Assembly (NCBI GenBank): GCA_902491575.1
Contig: CABUID010000026.1
Span: forward strand, 1-8,078
Direction of reading: 5' to 3'
Source: an uncultured Bacillota bacterium
Lineage (GTDB): Bacteria; Bacillota_I; Bacilli_A; RFN20; CAG-631
Length of the DNA: 8,078 bases
Below are positions 1 through 5,500 of the stretch, one piece after another (positions within the stretch are counted from its first letter, which is position 1; each line of letters opens with the position of its first letter). The notes under the pieces were generated by a model. That model was not told where the DNA came from, searched no databases, and worked only from the letters and a program-made list of their open reading frames with translations. The position numbers were made by a program, and so were the translations under genes.

Positions 1-33
1 TGTTCATGTGGTCATCACCATCACCACGAATAA
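1..33 (+). CDS. 3' end of an upstream gene with Cys/His-rich tail
   Basis: Frame 1 reads CSCGHHHHHE followed by TAA at 31-33. Only ten codons are visible, so this is a partial gene whose start lies outside the window. It is supported as a real gene end because a strong intrinsic terminator begins seven bases after the stop codon. A CxCG plus poly-His tail is a plausible metal-binding tail; such tails occur on several unrelated small Firmicute proteins (for example some DUF1292 proteins), so the product cannot be named. The five histidines are native-looking, written with mixed CAT/CAC codons. Confidence 0.6.
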   Translation, partial: CSCGHHHHHE

Positions 34-40
34 ATAATTA

Positions 41-85
41 AGCAATATAAGTGAGAAAAACAAATCTTACTTATATTGCTTTTTT
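41..85 (+). terminator. Strong intrinsic terminator of the upstream gene
   Basis: AGCAATATAAGT (41-52) pairs perfectly with ACTTATATTGCT (69-80). The stem extends inward by four more pairs (53-56 with 65-68, one of them G-U), leaving an A-rich 8-nt loop. A run of six T residues (80-85) follows directly. It lies just after the stop codon at 31-33 and should isolate the downstream operon from upstream transcription. Confidence 0.92.
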
Positions 86-219
86 AATGCTTATATTTTG
101 ATTTTAATATATTAATTTTTGATGTAACTATAAGAAAAATAGATCAAGGATAATTTATAACAAAATGGGTAATGAGAATTTTATAAAATAAGTACATAAT
201 AAATAATTTTGTAATTTTT
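86..219. other. Gene-free AT-rich spacer between two terminators
   Basis: No reading frame longer than eight codons with a usable ribosome binding site was found here. The segment is nearly all A/T. Several TATAAT-like hexamers occur (for example TATAAG at 129-134 and CATAAT at 195-200), but none has a convincing -35 partner at 16-18 bases. Because it is bounded on both sides by intrinsic terminators, it could hold a small RNA or the leader of the downstream operon; nothing in the sequence proves either. Confidence 0.5.
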
Positions 220-243
220 GAGGCAGAAATTTGCCTCTTTTTT
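220..243 (+). terminator. Intrinsic terminator or leader attenuator
   Basis: GAGGCA (220-225) pairs with TGCCTC (232-237), with a possible G-U pair (226/231) closing an AAAT tetraloop, and six T residues follow (238-243). This is a textbook compact + strand terminator. It has no gene immediately upstream: the previous stop codon is at 31-33 and already has its own terminator. It therefore ends an unannotated short transcript, acts as an attenuator in a long leader of the downstream operon, or is a leftover of a rearrangement. On the opposite strand it is followed by A-rich sequence rather than a T tract, so it is directional. Confidence 0.8.
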
Positions 244-260
244 AATAAAATTATAAAAAT

Positions 261-312
261 TTTCACTTTTTTGAGCAAAAACATATGAAAACTTACGGTT
301 TTATAAGTGAAA
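261..312. repeat. Inverted repeat in the operon leader, touching the SD site
   Basis: TTTCACTT (261-268) is the exact reverse complement of AAGTGAAA (305-312), with 36 bases between the arms. The right arm includes the first two bases of the AAGGAGG ribosome binding site. Inside the loop AAAAC (288-292) can pair with GTTTT (298-302). It could be a folded leader RNA that affects access to the ribosome binding site, or a spaced operator. Eight-base arms in AT-rich DNA can arise by chance, so the functional reading is weak. Confidence 0.35.
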
Positions 313-317
313 GGAGG
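311..317 (+). promoter_or_regulatory. Strong ribosome binding site of first operon gene
   Basis: AAGGAGG lies eight bases before the ATG at 326. It is a near-perfect Shine-Dalgarno sequence and fixes that start. TATAAG at 302-307 resembles a -10 box but has no acceptable -35 partner and would leave almost no leader, so no promoter is called. Confidence 0.85.
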
Positions 318-325
318 TATTTCAA

Positions 326-595
326 ATGAATGAAATAAGTGTTGCTATTAGCGTTATTGGATTCTTATGTTCTATTTCTAGTATTGTTTTTGCTTATTTA
401 GCTTTAAAGAGAAATGAAAAAAATGATACGAAGATTGATGGCGAAAGATTTGGGCTAATTCAAGCTGATATCAAATATATTGTTAAGACACTTTCTACTT
501 TGGAAGAAAAGTTTATTATGCTTGATAATATCGATAGAGAAATGCTTGAAAGATTAGCTAAAGTTGAACAAAGCCTAAACATGGAAAAAGAATAA
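326..595 (+). CDS. Small single-pass membrane protein with helical tail, holin-associated
   Basis: This 89-residue protein has one clear hydrophobic segment at about residues 5-27 (Ile/Val/Phe/Leu/Ala-rich, no charge), then a basic stretch (KRNEKNDTK) and a charged helical tail. The tail, roughly residues 45-85, has heptad-like spacing of Ile/Leu and looks like a short coiled coil. The positive-inside rule suggests N-terminus out and tail in the cytoplasm. The start follows a strong AAGGAGG site. It precedes a holin-like gene by 13 bases, the position often held in prophages and PBSX-like elements by XhlA-type holin partners. XhlA proteins carry the membrane helix at the C-terminus, so the order is reversed here and I do not assign the family. 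A holin accessory or regulator is the most likely role by context; no enzymatic motif is visible. Confidence 0.8.
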   Translation: MNEISVAISVIGFLCSISSIVFAYLALKRNEKNDTKIDGERFGLIQADIKYIVKTLSTLEEKFIMLDNIDREMLERLAKVEQSLNMEKE

Positions 596-608
596 GGAGA
601 AAATAGCT

Positions 609-896
609 ATGGAGTTTTCAAGCGTACCTATTATAGTCTTGTGCTGCTATATTATAGGTGAAATTTATAAAATTGTTTTTAAAAATAAAAAAGAAAGTTA
701 CAAGTTAATTCCATTAATACTTTCTATTTTTGGTGGAATTATTGGTATAGTTATTTTTTATACAAATCCAGAAATGATTTTAGATGCACACAATGTTTGG
801 GTTGCTTTAGGTGTTGGAATTGTTAGCGGTGCAAGTTCAACAGGTGCAAATCAAATTATTAAACAAGTATTTAGTAAGGATAAAAATGTCAAATAA
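609..896 (+). CDS. Holin-like protein (Phage_holin_5_2-like)
   Basis: The 95-residue protein has three hydrophobic segments at about residues 4-23, 33-52 and 63-85, separated by a lysine-rich loop (KNKKESYK, 25-32) and an acidic/His loop, and a basic C-terminus (KQVFSKDKNVK). The small-residue-rich third segment VSGASSTGANQIIKQVF matches what I recall of the Phage_holin_5_2 type, in which an IPLI segment is followed by GxASTGxxQ and a basic tail. Such proteins form membrane pores that release endolysins or, in non-phage systems, large toxins. The start has AAGGAG (594-599) nine bases upstream, overlapping the previous stop codon. The gene overlaps the next one by 11 bases. No endolysin is visible in the window and no other phage gene is near, which favours a domesticated export role over a prophage lysis cassette. 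Family naming is from memory of the sequence pattern. Confidence 0.78.
   Translation: MEFSSVPIIVLCCYIIGEIYKIVFKNKKESYKLIPLILSIFGGIIGIVIFYTNPEMILDAHNVWVALGVGIVSGASSTGANQIIKQVFSKDKNVK
875..880 (+). promoter_or_regulatory. Ribosome binding site inside holin gene, setting next start
   Basis: TAAGGA lies five bases before ATG 886, inside the end of the holin gene. It supports 886 over the earlier in-frame ATG at 811, which lies well inside the holin gene, has no Shine-Dalgarno sequence, and would add 25 residues that are only a shadow of the holin frame. Confidence 0.7.
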
Positions 897-1737
897 ACTA
901 CCAATGTTTAAAGATATTTACAATCAAAAAATAGATTTTAGATTTATAGCTTATTCAAATATTGGTAAATATGTCTACGAGTGTACATATGATGATTTTA
1001 TGGTTTATTTAGGTAAAAATGAGTCAGTAAATGAAATTCAAAATGATATAGTTAAAACAAAGAAAATGTTTGAACTATTAAAGTCTAATGGAATAAATAT
1101 AGAGACAATTGATAGTTGTGTTCTTCCATTTTCGCTATGTTTTTCAATTGATAAAAGAGATAAACTTCAAAACTTTTTATCAAAATTAAACTATATTAAT
1201 CCATTTGAAGATGCATGTGAGCTATTTATGTTTATTGTGAAGAATAAAATATTTGGAGAATACACTTATAAATTTGCAATAGTGATATTTAATGCGATTT
1301 TATTCTCTAATAATATTTTACCTATAATTTTCCCACTCTCTTATACTTTCTATTTATGTGAATTAATAGAGTCAGGATTATCTTTAGACTCATTTGAAGA
1401 TATAGTCATGGCTAGGTTTGAAAATAGTATTATCTATAACACTCCTCATGAACTAATTGATGATAATGAAGCAGTGAAAAGAATAATGAGTTTAAAGAGA
1501 GATTTAGTTGAAAAATATGGTGTTAAACACATTTTTATAACAGGTTCTTTTGCTAAGAAACTATATACAAAATTCAGCGATTTAGACTTAATTATTGAAA
1601 TGGATAATTACGATAAAATCGATGAAATTGAAAAGTATATTGCAAATATGACTGCTATTCCAGTCGATGCGATTAGAAGTGATGATCCATTTACAAAACT
1701 TTATGATTTACAAAAATATAGAATTAAGGTTTTCTAA
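886..1737 (+). CDS. Pseudo-Fic plus MNT nucleotidyltransferase protein, copy 1
   Basis: The protein is 283 residues from the ATG at 886. Residues about 203-283 form a minimal pol-beta-type nucleotidyltransferase (MNT) domain: GS at 220-221, then S-D-L-D-L with metal-binding D232 and D234, and a likely third carboxylate D261 in PVDAI. All three appear intact, so activity is plausible. Residues about 20-165 resemble a Fic domain in helix pattern: a T-Y-D-D segment near 34-37 where class II Fic proteins have their (S/T)xxxE(G/N)-containing helix, a helix before the active site (INPFEDACELF, 104-114), then F123 and N136 at exactly the spacing of HPFxxGNGR-x6-N, followed by a PII strand (146-148). 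The catalytic motif itself is lost: the aligned positions read KIFGEYTYK (121-129), without His, Gly or Arg. It is therefore predicted to be a catalytically dead Fic fold fused to a live nucleotidyltransferase. It overlaps the holin gene by 11 bases and the next gene by one. The MNT call is firm; the Fic call is inference. Confidence 0.85.
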   Translation: MSNKLPMFKDIYNQKIDFRFIAYSNIGKYVYECTYDDFMVYLGKNESVNEIQNDIVKTKKMFELLKSNGINIETIDSCVLPFSLCFSIDKRDKLQNFLSKLNYINPFEDACELFMFIVKNKIFGEYTYKFAIVIFNAILFSNNILPIIFPLSYTFYLCELIESGLSLDSFEDIVMARFENSIIYNTPHELIDDNEAVKRIMSLKRDLVEKYGVKHIFITGSFAKKLYTKFSDLDLIIEMDNYDKIDEIEKYIANMTAIPVDAIRSDDPFTKLYDLQKYRIKVF

Positions 1738-2552
1738 TGAATAATATTACATTTTTAATTACTAAATGTATGGATTCATCAGTTCAAAAAGTTAAGGCAA
1801 AAAACATTATACTTAATAAAGAATATCCGACTAATAAGAGCGAATATTTAATTAGATCAATAAATGATTGTAGATTATTCTTACAAGATAATATTTCATA
1901 TCTTATAGATAGAAACTTATTTATTAAATCTTACTTTTTACTAACAGGTAAAAGAATTTCTAACAAAAAAGCTGAACGTTTAGTTTATGTTTATTATCAA
2001 TATAAAGATGAAGACTTTATTGTTGAACTAATATATGAATTAAATAGTGTTATTAAATATAAAAAAGTAGAGTACGCTTTATTGTTACTTAATTATTTCT
2101 TTGTTAGAAGAAATGGATATGAAATTAGAATACCGCAAAGTAAATTTAAAGAACTTAAAATGATGTTTAAAGATAAAGAGCGTATTTCTAAAAACATCGA
2201 ATTTATTAAGTCAGTCTCAAAAAAGATAGATAGAAGAAATAAAAGACTTTCATTAAATAAAATAATTAAGTTCTTTAATATAAATAAAGAAAAAATATTA
2301 AATACGTATTCAATTAAAAATATATTCTTATTTGGATCGTATGCTGAAAGAACAAATAATTTTTATAGTGATTTAGATTTGCTTGTTATTTTTAATAAAG
2401 AAGTAATGAGTATGGATGCTATAGATTTAAGAAATAAATTTATTTGTTTTTTAGAAAACAAACTTGATATAGGTGTTGATGTACTTTTATTTGAAGATTC
2501 AATAAAGGTAATTGATCCTATGTCTTTAAACAAAACAATAAAAATAATTTAA
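1737..2552 (+). CDS. Pseudo-Fic plus MNT nucleotidyltransferase protein, copy 2
   Basis: The protein has 271 residues. The C-terminal MNT domain, residues about 183-260, has GS at 200-201, then SDLDLLV with D212 and D214, and a likely third Asp, D248, in GVDVLLF. It is a clear paralogue of the preceding gene in this part (KHIFITGSFA versus KNIFLFGSYA). The N-terminal 135 residues are lysine-rich and helical and can be read as a still more decayed Fic fold: FIKSYFLLTGKR (62-73) sits where Fic proteins have the helix ending in GxxR, and ALLLLNYFFVRRNGYEIRIP (114-133) matches the post-motif helix and strand, with N119 as anchor. The HPFxxGNGR position reads SVIKYKKVE (104-112), so no Fic catalysis is expected. 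Start: ATG 1737 overlaps the previous TAA as TAATG, with TTAAGG seven bases upstream, implying translational coupling. Two divergent copies in tandem could form a heterodimer. The substrate is unknown. Confidence 0.83.
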   Translation: MNNITFLITKCMDSSVQKVKAKNIILNKEYPTNKSEYLIRSINDCRLFLQDNISYLIDRNLFIKSYFLLTGKRISNKKAERLVYVYYQYKDEDFIVELIYELNSVIKYKKVEYALLLLNYFFVRRNGYEIRIPQSKFKELKMMFKDKERISKNIEFIKSVSKKIDRRNKRLSLNKIIKFFNINKEKILNTYSIKNIFLFGSYAERTNNFYSDLDLLVIFNKEVMSMDAIDLRNKFICFLENKLDIGVDVLLFEDSIKVIDPMSLNKTIKII

Positions 2553-2556
2553 GGAG
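2551..2556 (+). promoter_or_regulatory. Ribosome binding site of the YD-repeat gene
   Basis: AAGGAG overlaps the stop codon of the preceding gene (2550-2552) and lies six bases before ATG 2563. It fixes the start of the giant gene and shows that it is read as part of the same operon; there is no room for a separate promoter in the 10-base gap. Confidence 0.85.
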
Positions 2557-2562
2557 AAAAAA

Positions 2563-5500
2563 ATGTTTATTAATTCAAATAATTTGACTGGTACTGTCAA
2601 ATTTGCTTTAGAGACGAAATATTTATCGCCAACAGGAAATATTTTAACTGATAGTACTGGAAAAAGAACAGTTACAAAAGATGGACTTGTCCTTTTTCAA
2701 ATTGAAATTTCACAATTAAATATCGCAGCAAAAGTTGTCAATTCTAAACTTAGACTTAAAGTTAAAAGTGTCGAAGAGAATGCTAGATATGATCTTTATC
2801 TTATAAATGAATCTAGTTATAAAAAGAAAAATAGTGCAGATATTGACTTGTCTTCATTTACTATTATCGACTCGATTTTTTATAATGGTAAACCAAATTT
2901 ATACGATAGGGTCGATGAACTTTTAGAATTTGATCTAACAAAGTATTTATATGATACAAAACGTAGAACTAGGTTTATTTGGTTCGCTTTAAAATCTTCT
3001 GCAAAAGATTTTAATATTTACGATATTGATGAGCTTTTTAAAAAGGAAATTGTTTTAACAATCGATGAAAATAATATTAGAGGACTTGATGATATTTATG
3101 AATTTACTCAAGAAGATGTTGGATTTGCTGGTATTAGCAGTATCAATTTAGCTAGTGGTAAATTAATTCATAAAGTAGAACCTATCAAGACTTCAAATTC
3201 AAAAAATCCTGCTGCTTTCCACGCTTTCTTTAATATTGAAAATCCAACTTATAATCAAGTTTTAGGTAAATATTGGAGGTTTAGCGGTGATTACACTATC
3301 ACTCGAGATGATGAAGATGGTGTTATCGAATTAATCGATCCTAGTAATAAATCGTTAGTTTTGTATTCGTGTAGACCAGATGACATTAAGGATTTATATA
3401 ATCTTGATCCAATTTCACCTTTTAATGGTGAGTACTTTGTATGCTTTGGTGAGACTGTGTATTGTCTTGCAAGTTATAACGACTTAAAAACTTTTATTTT
3501 TGTCGATAGATACAACAATAAAATGTACTTTGAAACTGATAGACAATTATTGACTAAAATTGAATTGGGTACAGGTAAAACCATCACTTATGAATACGAT
3601 AGTAATGGACGACCAAAAAAGATTACGGATGGTGATGGAGAATATTTGGCAATCACTTATTCAATAGGCAAAGTATATGTAAAACAATTTAGTTTTAAAG
3701 ATGTTTTGCTTTATAAAGTTGAATTTGATGTTACTAATGAAACAGTTAATTCAATTAAGTCTTCTATCGGTGATTCTTCAATTGTTGTAAACGAAGCATT
3801 ATTTACTTATGACGATAAAAAAAGATTAGTTAGAATTGTCGATAAAACAAATGGTATTGGAAGTAGAATTTCTTATAGTAACCAAAACCAAGTAACAAAA
3901 GTTGTTCACGAATTTATCGGTGATATCGACGAACAAAAATACACTACTTACGATTATTATACTTTCCAAACTAGAGTTACAGATTATACTGGTTTTTATT
4001 CTGATTATTACTTTGATTATTTAGGTAGATGTAGAAGTGTAATTGACTGTGAAGCAAAATCAATAGTTAAAAACTATAAAGATATTAGTAATGGTATTTC
4101 TGGTGGTTTAATTAGTGAATCTAAAGTTCAGGTTAATGAAAGAAATATTATTGATAATAACTCTTTTGATTCAGGTGATTTATTTACTTCAGAGTTGCCA
4201 TGGAAATTAGTATATGGCTCTAAAAACTATTTTAAAGTTGTCGATGGTGGTGTCTATGGACAAAAGTGTTTAAAAGTTGAAAAAGGTGTTGGTAGTTTAG
4301 AAATTAAGCAGGATTTATATTTGCCACTACCAGGGACTTATACTTTTAAAACTTTCTTTAAAGCTATTTGTAATCCTAGAAGTATATTAGCAAGCGGTGA
4401 TATTAAAGCTATTGTTAAAGTTAAGTATTTAGAAGAAATTGATAGTTCAAATCCTGCTACAAATAAATCTAAATATGGATCTAGCGCTATTGAACCAGGC
4501 ATTTATCAAAAAGAGAAAGAATATGTTGTCTCTAATACTTTAGGTGGTACTTTCGATTGGAATGCATATGAAAAAACAGGTGTTGTTATTCCAGGAGGAG
4601 AGAATATTTCAAATGTTACGGTTACTGTTCATTTAGTTTTTGGTGGCTCTAGATATGTTGCTTATGTTGATGACTTGTCTTTAACTTTTGGTGATCATAA
4701 CGTTCGTTATAACTATATCAATAACGGATATTTTGAAGGAAAAAATTTAAGTTGGATTTGTAGTAACATAGGAGCTAATGATTTTATTGAATATACTGGC
4801 TTAGACCATCCTTTAGTTTTAGGAAGCACTGTTTTAAGAATGAAGTCAGACTTAAATAAGTGCAAAGTGATTTATAAGAAAATTGCTATTAGTGGTAATG
4901 CTGGAGAAAGCTTATTGTTAACACTTTTTGGTAAAGGTAACGTATCCAAAAATGACACATTCCAAGCATATCTTAAAATTCATTATTTAGATAAAAGTGA
5001 AATAGTAATGCATACTTTTGACTTTGATCCTAACTATGAAAATTGGCAAGTATTGACAAGAAACGTTATAGCTGAAAGATCGTTTGATTATGTTGAAGTA
5101 GGTGTTAAAGCTAGGGCGAAATCTGATGTATATGTCGATGCTATTCAACTATACAAAGATGATTTTGGCAAAGAATATTCATATACTGAACAAAATAATT
5201 TATCAGAAGTAGTTAATTCTGATGGCTCATTTTCAAACATTAGTTACGATAGTAACTCTAGAGTAACTGAAATGACAGATGTTTCTGGTGATACTTTTAG
5301 ATTTACTTATGGAAACGCTACTAATAGAAAAGTTGCTCAGATTACTAACAACCAAAATTCCAAAATTATGTATAAGTATTCTGGAGAAAACAAGACAGAA
5401 ACTAAAATAATCACTAGTACAGGAGAAACTTTATGTACGAAAGATGAGTACGATGAGGGAAATAAATTAATCAGTCAAACTGATGACACAGGGGCTAAGA

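Noticed and set aside
119..160. Promoter formed by TTGATG (119-124) and a nearby TATAAT-like box
   Set aside because: No -10-like hexamer lies 16-18 bases downstream; the AT-rich candidates (TAATTT, TATAAC) have the wrong spacing.
165..191. Eight-codon frame MGNENFIK in the leader as a small peptide gene
   Set aside because: The nearest AAGGA (146-150) is 14 bases from the ATG, too far for normal initiation, and such short frames are expected by chance in AT-rich DNA.
271..307. Promoter formed by TTGAGC (271-276) and TATAAG (302-307)
   Set aside because: The 25-base spacing is far outside the usual range, and the start point would fall on the ribosome binding site.
811..885. In-frame ATG at 811 as the start of the first nucleotidyltransferase protein
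   Set aside because: It lies deep inside the holin gene, lacks a Shine-Dalgarno sequence and adds a Gln/Val/Leu-rich stretch that is the holin frame read out of phase. ATG 886 has TAAGGA five bases upstream and gives a normal short overlap.
609..896. Operon as a plain prophage lysis cassette
   Set aside because: No endolysin, tail, integrase or other phage gene is visible; the holin-like gene is followed by nucleotidyltransferases and a giant YD-repeat protein. Flanking sequence could still change this.
886..2552. The two nucleotidyltransferases as classic aminoglycoside resistance or HEPN-MNT toxin-antitoxin genes
   Set aside because: The MNT domain sits at the C-terminus behind a long Fic-like region rather than forming the N-terminal half as in aminoglycoside nucleotidyltransferases, and no adjacent HEPN protein with RxxxxH is seen.
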